DNA of 10,823 bases from Archangium sp. (GTDB lineage Bacteria; Myxococcota; Myxococcia; Myxococcales; Myxococcaceae), in contig JAEUJT010000436.1 in assembly GCA_016793525.1 (NCBI GenBank), forward strand, positions 1-10,823. Direction: 5' to 3'. Below the pieces are notes generated by a model. The model searched no databases and was not told where the DNA came from. It saw only the letters and a program-made list of their open reading frames with translations. A program made the translations under genes and the position numbers. This document shows, piece by piece, positions 1 to 7,138 of this stretch (positions are counted from its first letter, which is position 1; the number at the start of each line of letters is the position of its first letter).

Positions 1-107
1 TAGGTCCCAGACAGGGTCTGCAGCGTTCTCAACGAGGGGTCGGTCGCGACGCAGGCAGTGGAAGCGAGAAGGAGGAACGGCAGGACAACGGCGGTGCATT
101 TCAACAT
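1..107 (-). CDS. Putative lipoprotein, 5' end only (runs off left edge)
   Basis: Reading the minus strand from the ATG at 107 gives 35 codons open to the window edge. The peptide starts MLKCTAVVLPFLLLASTAC, which is a short basic start, a hydrophobic core and a cysteine at residue 19 in a lipobox-like setting (S-T-A-C). This is the pattern of a signal-peptidase II lipoprotein. A strong Shine-Dalgarno sequence (AGGAGAG) lies a few bases upstream of the ATG and fixes the start. The remaining residues (VATDPSLRTLQTLSGT) are not recognisable. The gene is divergent from the YCII gene, with a shared upstream region of 158 bases. Its function cannot be assigned because nearly all of the gene lies outside the window. 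Confidence 0.72.
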   Translation of the reverse strand, partial: MLKCTAVVLPFLLLASTACVATDPSLRTLQTLSGT

Positions 108-265
108 GGGTCTCTCCTGTGTTTGGAGCGATGGTCGCTCAGCACGCAGACGGCCCAACGCGCCCCGAAAAGACTTTTCTCGCCATGTCCGTTGGCGCAG
201 CGCTCACACGTCTTGCGGTCGCAGCGTCTGGCTGCGCCCACCGTTCTTTCAAAAGGGAGTCCCCC
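108..265. promoter_or_regulatory. Divergent intergenic region with candidate promoter and inverted repeat
   Basis: These 158 bases separate the divergent lipoprotein and YCII genes and must hold both promoters. Three things are visible. A perfect 6-bp inverted repeat, GAAAAG-A-CTTTTC, lies at 167-179. On the plus strand, TGTCCG (186-191) is followed after 17 bases by CGTC (209-212), which loosely resembles the TGTCGA / CG(A/T)C promoter pattern that I recall for ECF42 sigma factors. A small hairpin, CGCAG-7nt-CTGCG, lies at 220-236 in the presumed leader of the YCII gene. None of these is proven. The promoter match is only 4 of 6 in the -35 element. Confidence 0.35.
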
Positions 266-637
266 ATGCACTTCATGCTGCTGTTCAACTCGCCGCTCTC
301 AGACCTCGAGCGAAAACGCGACGACCCCGACTCGACCGCACACTGGGAAGCGTGGCGCGCCTACATCACCGCCCTCAACGATGCGGGGGTCGTTCGCCGC
401 GGCGACGCGTTGACGCCTCCAACGATGGCGACAACCGTTCGGGTTCGCGAAGGGCGCCGGCAGATCCACGACGGGCCGTTCGCCGACACCAAAGAGATGT
501 TGGGCGGGTACGTCGTCATCGACGTCGCCTCGCTCGACGAAGCCCTTGAATGGGCCGCCCGCAGCCCGAGCAGTCGGCTCGGGAGCACCGAAATCAGACC
601 CGTCGATGGCGTGGGTGCCGGTCAACGTGTCGGCTGA
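266..637 (+). CDS. YCII-related (DGPF) domain protein
   Basis: This 123-residue protein belongs to the YCII/DGPF family of small ferredoxin-like alpha/beta-fold proteins, often annotated 'YCII-related' or 'DGPF domain'. Their biochemical role is not settled. Diagnostic features are the start MHFMLLF, the region around HWEAWRAYITALNDAGVV (residues 26-43), the signature DGPF at 69-72, and the following T-K-E-x-L-G-G-Y-x-x-I-D (about 75-86) and DEALEWAAR (91-99). The family is usually about 110-125 residues, so this is full length. The ATG at 266 is chosen because GGGAG at 255-259 sits 6 bases upstream; an upstream ATG at 119 in the same frame lacks this support. The sigma-factor gene overlaps its 3' end. 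In many bacteria DGPF genes are co-transcribed with ECF42 sigma factors and are their main known targets, so autoregulation of the pair is a reasonable inference. Confidence 0.92.
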   Translation: MHFMLLFNSPLSDLERKRDDPDSTAHWEAWRAYITALNDAGVVRRGDALTPPTMATTVRVREGRRQIHDGPFADTKEMLGGYVVIDVASLDEALEWAARSPSSRLGSTEIRPVDGVGAGQRVG

Positions 638-1862
638 CGCAAAGAGCGCCGCCGAGCTCACCGCGCGCACGAGCTATGGCCGGCTGCTGGCTCGCCTCAC
701 CCGCCAGACCGGCAACCTCGCGGCGGCCGAAGACGCTCTGGCCGACGCCTTCGCGCAGGCGCTGACGTCTTGGCCGGTGACGGGGGTGCCTGACTCGCCC
801 GAACACTGGCTGCTCACCGTCTCGCGTCGACGGGTGTTCGATGCGTCGCGCCACAACAGCGTTCGCTCGAAGCCAGAGGTGCTGGCGGCGCTCGCCTCAG
901 CCGAGGGCACCGAGCCCGCCGCTGACGGGGTTCACGACGACCGATTGCGACTGATGCTCGTGTGTGCGCACCCGGCCATTGATGAGGCCGTTCGGCCAGC
1001 GTTGATCTTGCAGGTCGTGCTCGGGCTCGAGGCCCAACAGATGTCGAGCGCCTTTCTCGTCAGCACCGATACGCTCACCAAGCGCCTCGTGCGCGCGAAG
1101 GCGAAAATCAAGGCGAACGGGCTGCGGTTCGAAGAGCCGGCGCCCGAAGATCTGCCAGCTCGGCTCGCCGTGCTGCTCGAGGCCATCTATGCGGCGTACT
1201 TTCTCGGGAAGGAGGGCGCGGTCGCTGACGGCGACCCGAGCGATACGCTGAGGCGCGAGGCCGTCTACCTTGCGAACGTCGTTGCCTCGGCGCTCCCCGA
1301 AGAGCCTGAGGCCCTCGGGTTTCTCGCTTTGCTCTCGTTTCTCGACGCGCGGAGGGAGGCCCAGACCTCGGCTGGGCTCTTCGTACCGTTGCTCGAGCAG
1401 CGCCCCGCAACGTGGGACCTGGCGCTGATCACCCGAGGCAACGAGCTGTTGAGCCACGCCTCGAAGGCGCGACGCTTGGGCCCATTTCAACTCGAGGCCG
1501 CGATTCAAGCCGCACATTGTTACCGGGCCAAATCGGGCGAGGTGCCGTGGAAGGAGATCACCCAGCTCTACGCCACCCTCATCGAGCACTACCCCACCAT
1601 CGGTGCGCGCGTGGGCCACGCGGTCGCCCTCGCCAGCGCAGAGCGGGCGCCGATCGCCGGGCTGACGTTGCTGTCTGCCATTCCCCCGGCTGATGTTCGC
1701 AGCTACCAACCGTACTGGGTGGCGCGCGCATACCTGTGCGAGCTCGCCGGAGACCTCGCCGCAAGCCGCGAGGCCTTGACCCGCGCCATCGGCCTCACGA
1801 ACCACCCCCGGCTGCACCAGTTCCTCCAGCATCGACTCGCGGCGCTTGGCCGAGTGATGTGA
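606..1862 (+). CDS. ECF RNA polymerase sigma factor, ECF42 type, with TPR-like C-terminal extension
   Basis: This 418-residue protein is a sigma-70 family extracytoplasmic-function factor. Region 2 spans about residues 20-85 and includes the ECF42 hallmark [22 protein letters not shown] (read as two halves, 55-65 and 66-76). Region 4 spans about 113-170 ([16 protein letters not shown], then the helix-turn-helix leading into LVRAKAKI). The long C-terminal extension (about 185-418, DUF6596 plus TPR-like helices) carries the conserved [13 protein letters not shown] at 292-304 and the late LTLLSAI and REALTRAI helices. In this family the extension is needed for activity and replaces a separate anti-sigma factor. 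The FNEGY motif usual near the start of the extension is absent; the matching position reads YFLGKEG (198-204). The ATG at 606 overlaps the YCII gene by 32 bases and has no Shine-Dalgarno sequence. A TTG at 546 or GTG at 615 or 627 are alternative starts. Translational coupling to the YCII gene is likely. Confidence 0.9.
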   Translation: MAWVPVNVSADAKSAAELTARTSYGRLLARLTRQTGNLAAAEDALADAFAQALTSWPVTGVPDSPEHWLLTVSRRRVFDASRHNSVRSKPEVLAALASAEGTEPAADGVHDDRLRLMLVCAHPAIDEAVRPALILQVVLGLEAQQMSSAFLVSTDTLTKRLVRAKAKIKANGLRFEEPAPEDLPARLAVLLEAIYAAYFLGKEGAVADGDPSDTLRREAVYLANVVASALPEEPEALGFLALLSFLDARREAQTSAGLFVPLLEQRPATWDLALITRGNELLSHASKARRLGPFQLEAAIQAAHCYRAKSGEVPWKEITQLYATLIEHYPTIGARVGHAVALASAERAPIAGLTLLSAIPPADVRSYQPYWVARAYLCELAGDLAASREALTRAIGLTNHPRLHQFLQHRLAALGRVM

Positions 1863-1969
1863 GCGCGCACGGTGCGGCAGCGCGCCGCACTCAAGGCTCG
1901 CGCTCGAGGTTTTTCGGGGCTGGCGCTGTTCTGGTGAAACACATTCGCGCCTCGCCCGTCATGTGGATC

Positions 1970-1997
1970 AAGGGGGGCACGTGCCCCCTTCGTTTTC
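1970..1997 (+). terminator. GC-rich palindrome followed by T-rich tract: terminator or leader hairpin
   Basis: A perfect 16-bp palindrome, GGGGGCACGTGCCCCC, lies at 1973-1988. It is preceded by A residues and followed by TTCGTTTTC. As RNA it can fold into a strong GGGGGC/GCCCCC stem with a four-base ACGU loop and a U-rich 3' side, which resembles an intrinsic terminator. It lies 108 bases past the sigma-factor stop and ends about 30 bases before the fasciclin ATG. There is little room for a fasciclin promoter after it, so it could instead be an attenuator in that gene's leader, or a DNA operator with a central CACGTG. The palindrome is certain; its role is not. Confidence 0.5.
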
Positions 1998-2020
1998 ACC
2001 CACTGCTCGAGGAACGCCCC

Positions 2021-2542
2021 ATGAAATCACTGCTGATTGCGCTCATCTGTGTGCTGTCGACCGCTGCTTTCGCCGAAGAGAAGCCGGCCAAACCGACTGA
2101 AGCCAAGAAGACCGAGGCCAAGGCGGCGCCCAAAGACATCGTCGATACGGCGGTGGCTGCGGGTTCCTTCAAGACGCTCGCGACCGCGTTGACCGAGGCC
2201 GGCCTCATCGAGACGCTGAAGGGGCCCGGCCCGTTCACCGTGTTCGCGCCGACCGATGAAGCCTTCGCCAAAGTGCCGAAGAAAGATCTCGAGGCGCTGC
2301 TCAAAGACAAGAAGAAGCTGGCCGCGGTGCTCACGTACCACGTGGTTGCGGGCAAGGTGATGGCCGCAGATGTCGTGAAGCTCAAAGACGGCTCGAAGGT
2401 GAAGACCGTCGAGGGCCGCGAGCTGACCGTCGGCAACAAGGGCGGCAAGGTGACGGTCGACGCCGCCAACGTCACCTCGACGGACATCGAGGCTTCAAAC
2501 GGAGTCATTCACGTCATCGACTCCGTGATTCTGCCCAAGTAA
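2021..2542 (+). CDS. Exported fasciclin (FAS1) domain protein
   Basis: This 173-residue protein has a classic Sec signal peptide ([18 protein letters not shown], cleavage after AFA at 18). A Lys/Ala/Glu-rich linker (about 19-38) and a single FAS1 domain (about 38-173) follow. The FAS1 hallmarks are all visible: [13 protein letters not shown] (50-62), the H1 motif [10 protein letters not shown] (73-82), the YH motif YHVV (106-109), and the H2 motif [12 protein letters not shown] (161-172) ending the protein. Length is normal for a bacterial single-domain secreted FAS1 protein. These are periplasmic or surface adhesion-like proteins whose ligands are mostly unknown. AGGA at 2010-2013 supports the ATG at 2021. 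The gene follows an ECF sigma factor. Fasciclin proteins are controlled by ECF sigma factors elsewhere (for example SigK with MPT70/MPT83 in mycobacteria), so regulation by its neighbour is possible but unproven. Confidence 0.95.
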   Translation: MKSLLIALICVLSTAAFAEEKPAKPTEAKKTEAKAAPKDIVDTAVAAGSFKTLATALTEAGLIETLKGPGPFTVFAPTDEAFAKVPKKDLEALLKDKKKLAAVLTYHVVAGKVMAADVVKLKDGSKVKTVEGRELTVGNKGGKVTVDAANVTSTDIEASNGVIHVIDSVILPK

Positions 2543-2549
2543 CTGGGCA
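2532..2549. terminator. Small hairpin at the convergent gene ends
   Basis: The perfect inverted repeat TGCCCA-AGTAAC-TGGGCA spans the fasciclin stop codon, only 18 bases from the stop of the convergent carbamoyltransferase gene (the whole gap is 24 bases). It can form a hairpin in either transcript and could act as a bidirectional terminator. The stem is short (6 bp) and no T-tract follows on either strand, so this is weak. Confidence 0.25.
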
Positions 2550-2566
2550 CGATTCGCCGACTGCGG

Positions 2567-4330
2567 TCAGGTCGGCAGTGCGAGACCTGGCTTCGACACG
2601 ACGACGTCGCCGATGACCAGGTAGTCCATGTCGGCGCGGGCGAAGCTGTCGACCGCGTCGTGCGGCGTGCACACCATGGGCTCGCCCTTGATGTTGAACG
2701 AGGTGTTGATGAGCACCGGGTGGCCCGTCTCCGCCTGAAACGCCTCGAGCAGCGAGCGCATCTCGGGGTTTTCGGTGCGGTTGATGGTCTGAATGCGCAC
2801 CGTCTGGTCGACGTGGGTGATGGCCGGCAGCACCGGCTGAAACTCGGGCCGCACGTTGTAGACCAGCAGCATGTACGGGTTGGGGCGGTCGCCGTCGAAG
2901 TAGCGGCCGCACACCTCCTCAAACACCATCGCCGCGAAGGGCCTGAACGTCTCGCGGAACTTCACGCGCTCATTCAGCGTGTCTTTCATGTGGGCCTTGA
3001 GCGGCGTGGCCAAGATGCTGCGGTTCCCCAACGCGCGGGGGCCGAACTCGGAGCGCCCCTGGAACCACGCGACGATGTCTCCGGTCGCCAGCCGCTTGGC
3101 GATGAAGGCGTTGCGGCGCTCGCCGGCGCGCACGAAGGGCAGGCCGCTCTTTTCCACCGCGGAGAGGCACTCTGCGTCGCTGTACGCCGGCCCGAGAAAG
3201 GCGGAGGTCATCACGTCGGTGCGTGGCCGGTCGAGCAGCACGTGCTCCACGTAGAGCGCGGCGCCGAGCGACGTGCCGGAGTCGCCCGCGGCGGGCTGAA
3301 TGAAGATGTCGTCGAACACGCCCTCGCGCGCCAACATGCCGTTGGTGACGCTGTTGAGCGAGACGCCGCCGGCCATACACAGCTTCTTCGCGCCGGTGGC
3401 CTTTCGGAGGTGGCGTGCCAGGTGGAAGACCACGTCTTCCACCACGCGCTGCGCGGCTGACGCGATGTCGAGCTCGTGCTCCGTCCAGTCGCTGCCTTTG
3501 TCTTTCGCGCCGCCAACCTTCGAGGGCCCGAAGGCCTCGAGAAACTTCGGGGAGACGCCCGTCTTTCGCGAGTAGTGGTAGCTGAAATACGACATGTCGA
3601 CCTCGAAGCCGCCGTCGGGCGTGAGGCGAACGAGCTCCTTCATCTTTCGGTACACGGCGGTGTCGCGGCGGCCGTACGAGGCGAGGCCCATGAGCTTGCC
3701 GGGGCCTTCGATGAGCGCGAAGCCGACGTGGCGCGACACCGCTTGGTAAAATGCGCCGAGCGAGTGCGGCGTGTCGATGGTGCGCAGCCGGCGAATCGAG
3801 CGGCCCTGCCCGTGCGCCAACATCGCGGTCGTCCACTCTCCGGCGCCGTCGACGGTGAGAATCGCCGCGTCGTCGAAGGGCGAGCAGAGAAACGTGCTCG
3901 CTGCATGGCAGAGGTGGTGCTCGAGCAGGTGGAACTGAAAGCGCGGCTTCGTCGAGGTGGGAAACGCCTCGCGCAGCGTGTCGGGGAGCCGCCGCATCTG
4001 CCCGAGGTAGTTCAGCATTCCCAGGTTCTCTTCGACGGTGAAGTGGCGCTGCTCCCACAGCAGCTGTGGCACCTTGCCGAGGAACTTCCACAAGAACTCG
4101 GGCACGTGGGCGTACGAGAGTGACGGCTTCCAGAAGAAGGCGACGTGGTCGAGGTCGGCCAGGGTCAGGCCTCCGTGCGCAAGCGCGGCGCCGATGGCCT
4201 TGGCGGGGAACCGGCCGTCGTGCTTCTTGCGGCTGAGCCGCTCTTCTTCGACGGCGAAGACAATTTTCCCGTCGCGCACCAGCGTCGCGGCGGAGTCGTG
4301 GCCGAAGGCGTTGAAACCGAGAATGTTCAT
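2567..4330 (-). CDS. Carbamoyltransferase, NodU/CmcH/TobZ family
   Basis: This 587-residue protein is a full-length O-carbamoyltransferase. Family members use carbamoyl phosphate and ATP to form carbamoyl-adenylate, then transfer the carbamoyl group to a hydroxyl, usually on a sugar or antibiotic. The N-terminal ASKHA/Kae1-like part starts ILGFNAFGHDSAATLV and contains the metal-binding pattern HHxxxHAAS-like EHHLCHAAS (137-145, H138/H142), TVDGAGEW (159-166), GGVSLN (321-326) and GDSGTSLGAA (349-358). The C-terminal domain shows GRSEFGPRALGNRSI (425-439), VKFRETFRPFA (456-466) and LINTSFNIKGEP (540-551). All major motifs are intact. The ATG at 4330 overlaps the TGA of the upstream gene (ATGA) and has AGGGGAA just upstream, inside that gene's last codons. 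The protein should be cytosolic. Its acceptor is unknown; the coupled GT-C protein hints at a glycan or lipid-linked sugar. Confidence 0.95.
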   Translation of the reverse strand: MNILGFNAFGHDSAATLVRDGKIVFAVEEERLSRKKHDGRFPAKAIGAALAHGGLTLADLDHVAFFWKPSLSYAHVPEFLWKFLGKVPQLLWEQRHFTVEENLGMLNYLGQMRRLPDTLREAFPTSTKPRFQFHLLEHHLCHAASTFLCSPFDDAAILTVDGAGEWTTAMLAHGQGRSIRRLRTIDTPHSLGAFYQAVSRHVGFALIEGPGKLMGLASYGRRDTAVYRKMKELVRLTPDGGFEVDMSYFSYHYSRKTGVSPKFLEAFGPSKVGGAKDKGSDWTEHELDIASAAQRVVEDVVFHLARHLRKATGAKKLCMAGGVSLNSVTNGMLAREGVFDDIFIQPAAGDSGTSLGAALYVEHVLLDRPRTDVMTSAFLGPAYSDAECLSAVEKSGLPFVRAGERRNAFIAKRLATGDIVAWFQGRSEFGPRALGNRSILATPLKAHMKDTLNERVKFRETFRPFAAMVFEEVCGRYFDGDRPNPYMLLVYNVRPEFQPVLPAITHVDQTVRIQTINRTENPEMRSLLEAFQAETGHPVLINTSFNIKGEPMVCTPHDAVDSFARADMDYLVIGDVVVSKPGLALPT

Positions 4331-6243
4331 GGCTTCCCCTGTTTCAGCGCGACCGCGAGGTTGTTCTGGGCGATGGCGAGCGACGCGTCGAGCGCGAGCG
4401 CCTGCTGGCACGCGGCGGTGGCGTCGCTCCACCGGCGGAGCTGGTTCGACGCCGCGCAGATGTTGTTGAAGGCCAACGCGCTCCGCGGCTCGAGCCGGAG
4501 CGCGGTCTGCGCGGCCTCGATGGCCAGCGGGTACTGCTGGTTGAGGTAGTAGGCGAGGCTGAGGTCGAGGTAGCGCGCCGGCGTCGGGTCGCGCTCGGCT
4601 TCGGCGCGGGCCGCGCGGGTGCGCTCGGCCTGGGCCGCCAGCGGGCGGAGCTGCTGCTCGAGGCTCACCAGCTTCGTGTGGCGCGGGCTCACCGCCAACC
4701 CGCCGCGCACCCTGTCGACGGCCTCTTCGATGCGCCCTCGGCCCCGCAGCCACTCGGCGAAGTAGCTGTAGACCTCGGGCGTTCGGGGGTCGAGCTCAAC
4801 CGCCCGCGTAAAGTTGCGCTCCGCCTCTTCGTGCCGGTCGAGCACGCCCTGAACGATGGCCAGGTTGATGTACACGTAGGCGTAGTTGGGGGTGAGCCCT
4901 TGGGCGCGGTTCAACGCCGCCTCGGCCTCGCCCCAGCGCGCGCGCGCCATCAACGCGGTGCCGGCATTCATGTGGTTGCGGCCCTGGTTGGGCGCCTTCT
5001 GCGCCGCTTCGGTCCACAGCGCGACGCTGTCGCCCCACACCTCGTTGCGGCGGTGCGTGCCCCAGGTATGCGCGAGCAGCAGCGCGACAGGCACGCCGAC
5101 GGCGACACCTCGGCGGAGCGGTGAGGCCCCCTCCGGCCACATCACCAACGCCCACGCCCACACCACCGCGAGGCACAGCCCCACCGAGCCGAAGAACGGC
5201 CGGTGGTCGTTCAACACCTCCGCCAGCGGCACCAAGCTCGTGGGCAACAACGTGAGGAGGAACCACAGCAGCCCGAACGCCACCGGCCGCCACGCGGGAA
5301 ACTGCGCACACCGCCAGGCGATGGCCACCAGCGCGGCGAGGAAAAGCACCCCGGCGTAGACGCGGTCGTCGGAGAACGACTCCACCACCCGCCAGTCGGT
5401 GTCGATGACCAGGTTGAGCGGGAGAATGAAGTTGCCCACGTAGTGCAGCACCACGAAGGGCTGGGTCGCGATGTAGTGCAGCGTGTCGGGCGCCCCGGAG
5501 AACCAGGTGGCCGGCGTCATGTACCGCGACCAGGCGATGAGCAGCACCGCCACCACCGCGCTCGGGAGCACCGCCCGCACGATGCGCTTCACGTCGAGCG
5601 TCGCGTTCGCTTCGAAGAGCCAAGTGTACAGGCCGATGAGCGCCACCAACATCACCGCGGGCTCCTTGATGAAGAAGCCCACCGCGAGAAAAAGCAGGTC
5701 GACGCCCACCGCCTTGCCCTTCGGCCACCCAAGCCGCACCACGAAGGCCAGCAGCACCATCAACGTCGACGCCGAGTCGGAGCGCGCGCTGATGTAGTTG
5801 ATGGTCTCCGCGTTGGCGGTGAGCACGCCGAAGAAGGTCGCCGCGCACAGGGCCCACCAGGCATTCGACGGGCTCGGCCGCGCCAGGTCAAACAGGTGCC
5901 GAAAGACAAAGAAACACGCCACGCAGAGCACCAGGAAGCTGAGAAAGATGCTGCGGTGGAACGCCACCGCGCGCGGCTCGCCCGTGCCTCCGAGCGCCAC
6001 GTCGATGGCGTGCAACGTGACCACGCCCGGCCGGTACGCCTGGTGCGTGGGCAGGCTGCTGGTGAGCGTCGCGTCGACGAAGAACCGTGGAATGTTGGCG
6101 AGGCTGCGAATGGCCTCGTTGTTCTGAATGGTGTGCGCGTCGTCGAACTGAAAGTCGTTCTGAAAGTGGTTCGCGTACGCGCCACAGACCAACGCGACAG
6201 CAGCAACCGCCGCGATGATGAAACGCCCCCGGGTCCAAGCCAT
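4327..6243 (-). CDS. TMTC/GT-C type membrane glycosyltransferase-like protein with C-terminal TPRs
   Basis: This 638-residue protein has about 11 predicted membrane segments in residues 8-392 and then TPR-like helix pairs (about 421-515 and 556-630). The N-terminus, with YANHFQNDFQFDDAHTI (23-39) then IRSLANIPRFF, matches the bacterial TMTC-like layout, where an acidic DD pair (34-35) in the first periplasmic loop is the probable catalytic site of GT-C enzymes that use polyprenyl-phosphate sugars. Other TMTC-like spots are ETINYISARSD (146-156) and WFLLTLLPTSLVPL (327-340). The TPR region shows regular units such as AYVYINLAIVQGVLDRHEEA. The ATG at 6243 is supported by AAGAAGG at 6247-6253. 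The open frame extends far upstream of this, but there it only lies antisense to the neighbouring genes. The gene overlaps the carbamoyltransferase by 4 bases. Transfer of a sugar to an exported protein or glycan is inferred; donor and acceptor are unknown. Confidence 0.85.
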   Translation of the reverse strand: MAWTRGRFIIAAVAAVALVCGAYANHFQNDFQFDDAHTIQNNEAIRSLANIPRFFVDATLTSSLPTHQAYRPGVVTLHAIDVALGGTGEPRAVAFHRSIFLSFLVLCVACFFVFRHLFDLARPSPSNAWWALCAATFFGVLTANAETINYISARSDSASTLMVLLAFVVRLGWPKGKAVGVDLLFLAVGFFIKEPAVMLVALIGLYTWLFEANATLDVKRIVRAVLPSAVVAVLLIAWSRYMTPATWFSGAPDTLHYIATQPFVVLHYVGNFILPLNLVIDTDWRVVESFSDDRVYAGVLFLAALVAIAWRCAQFPAWRPVAFGLLWFLLTLLPTSLVPLAEVLNDHRPFFGSVGLCLAVVWAWALVMWPEGASPLRRGVAVGVPVALLLAHTWGTHRRNEVWGDSVALWTEAAQKAPNQGRNHMNAGTALMARARWGEAEAALNRAQGLTPNYAYVYINLAIVQGVLDRHEEAERNFTRAVELDPRTPEVYSYFAEWLRGRGRIEEAVDRVRGGLAVSPRHTKLVSLEQQLRPLAAQAERTRAARAEAERDPTPARYLDLSLAYYLNQQYPLAIEAAQTALRLEPRSALAFNNICAASNQLRRWSDATAACQQALALDASLAIAQNNLAVALKQGKP

Positions 6244-6287
6244 GCGCCTTCTTGCCACCCTGCCCGTGCGCCGCAAGGCCCGTGCGC

Positions 6288-6293
6288 TACACT
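6288..6293 (+). promoter_or_regulatory. Candidate -10 box (TACACT) for a leaderless start
   Basis: TACACT matches the TAnnnT -10 pattern and ends 7 bases before the ATG at 6301 (TACACTgtcgcgcATG). A transcript starting 7-8 bases downstream of the box would begin at or next to the start codon. No Shine-Dalgarno sequence is present and no convincing -35 element is seen 16-18 bases upstream. Confidence 0.45.
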
Positions 6294-6300
6294 GTCGCGC

Positions 6301-7128
6301 ATGCTCGCTCCGCGCGTGGTGGTGGTGGCGCTGCTGGTCCTCGCTCCCGGCTGCAAACGAGACGGCGCGAAGCGCATCGAAGAGGCCCAGAAGAAGCGCA
6401 ACGCCGAGAAGAAGGCCTATGAAGACGCGAAAGAGGCGAAGGCCAAGTCCGGCATGAAAGACCTCGAGCGCGCGCAACTCGAGCCCTTCTGGGACGCTCC
6501 GGAGTACCGCCGCGTCACCAACGGCCGGCCCTGCCCCGACGGGCTGTGGTCGCTCTTCCCCGAGACGCCTGGCGAAGGCGCCGAGCAACAGGCCAACGAA
6601 GCGAAGCGGGCGGCGCTGCTCGAGCAGTCGCGCGCGGCGACGTTCGTGGCCGTGTTGCACGCGGGCAGCGGCGTCGAGGTGCGGCCGTACAACGCGAAGA
6701 AGAAGCGCATCACGGTCGAAGTCGACGGCCTGGTGGAGTGCACCGACGGGCTCGGCGTGGTGTCGCTCGCGTGGGGAGACCCCGCCAAGCCGTACCGAGA
6801 GAAGCAGCCCGACGACGACGAGGGTGAGCTGCCGATGACCAGCGTGTGGCGCGCCCAGCCGCTCGTGTTCCACCTGCCCTTCGCCACCGCCGCCGAGGCG
6901 AAGGCCTTTCTCGACGCCAACCGGGTGAGCCTCGACGCGCGGCTCGTCTTCACCCTGGGCAAGGTCGAGCTCGACAAGAAGATGCACAAGGCCGTGTCGC
7001 GTGACGACGACGCTCCGCCGCAGATGGTCGACTACGGCGCCGGCCGCCTGGCCCATGTGACGCTCACCGGCGTTCGACTGGCGACCGACCACGAGAAGAC
7101 GCAGCTCGCGGAGCAGCGAAAGAAGTAG
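6301..7128 (+). CDS. Lipoprotein of unknown function
   Basis: I do not recognise the family of this 275-residue protein. The first 18 residues (MLAPRVVVVALLVLAPGC) form a lipoprotein signal peptide with the lipid-accepting cysteine at 18. Residues about 19-60 are a highly charged Lys/Glu/Ala-rich helix, probably a coiled coil or stalk (KRIEEAQKKRNAEKKAYED). The rest appears globular and mainly beta, with one further cysteine pair, C78 (GRPCPDGLWSLFPETPGE) and C147 (VECTDG), that could form a disulfide. An acidic patch QPDDDEGE lies at 169-176. It should be anchored in the inner or outer membrane facing the periplasm. It starts 57 bases from the divergent glycosyltransferase-like gene and ends 10 bases before the next lipoprotein gene. 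Other in-frame starts further upstream lie inside the opposing gene and would lose the signal peptide, so 6301 is firm. Confidence 0.85.
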   Translation: MLAPRVVVVALLVLAPGCKRDGAKRIEEAQKKRNAEKKAYEDAKEAKAKSGMKDLERAQLEPFWDAPEYRRVTNGRPCPDGLWSLFPETPGEGAEQQANEAKRAALLEQSRAATFVAVLHAGSGVEVRPYNAKKKRITVEVDGLVECTDGLGVVSLAWGDPAKPYREKQPDDDEGELPMTSVWRAQPLVFHLPFATAAEAKAFLDANRVSLDARLVFTLGKVELDKKMHKAVSRDDDAPPQMVDYGAGRLAHVTLTGVRLATDHEKTQLAEQRKK

Positions 7129-7131
7129 CAT
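7126..7131 (+). promoter_or_regulatory. Candidate -10 box (TAGCAT) overlapping the preceding stop codon
   Basis: TAGCAT includes the TAG stop of the upstream lipoprotein gene and ends 7 bases before the next ATG (TAGCATcacgcgcATG). Spacing and the CGCGCATG context are the same as at 6288-6303. A purine-rich AAGAAG lies near 7120-7125, but it is 13 bases from the ATG, too far for a normal ribosome binding site. Confidence 0.4.
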
Positions 7132-7138
7132 CACGCGC

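Noticed and set aside
119..265. Longer start for the DGPF protein
   Set aside because: The 49 added residues are not part of the YCII fold, and a good Shine-Dalgarno sequence sits directly before the ATG at 266.
897..1832. 311-residue minus-strand open frame opposite the sigma factor
   Set aside because: The opposite strand encodes a clear ECF42 sigma factor. The antisense frame is open because of third-position GC bias and shows no domain.
5203..6300. N-terminal extension of the 275-residue lipoprotein into the opposing gene
   Set aside because: It would place the lipoprotein signal in the middle of a protein and runs antisense to a membrane-protein gene.
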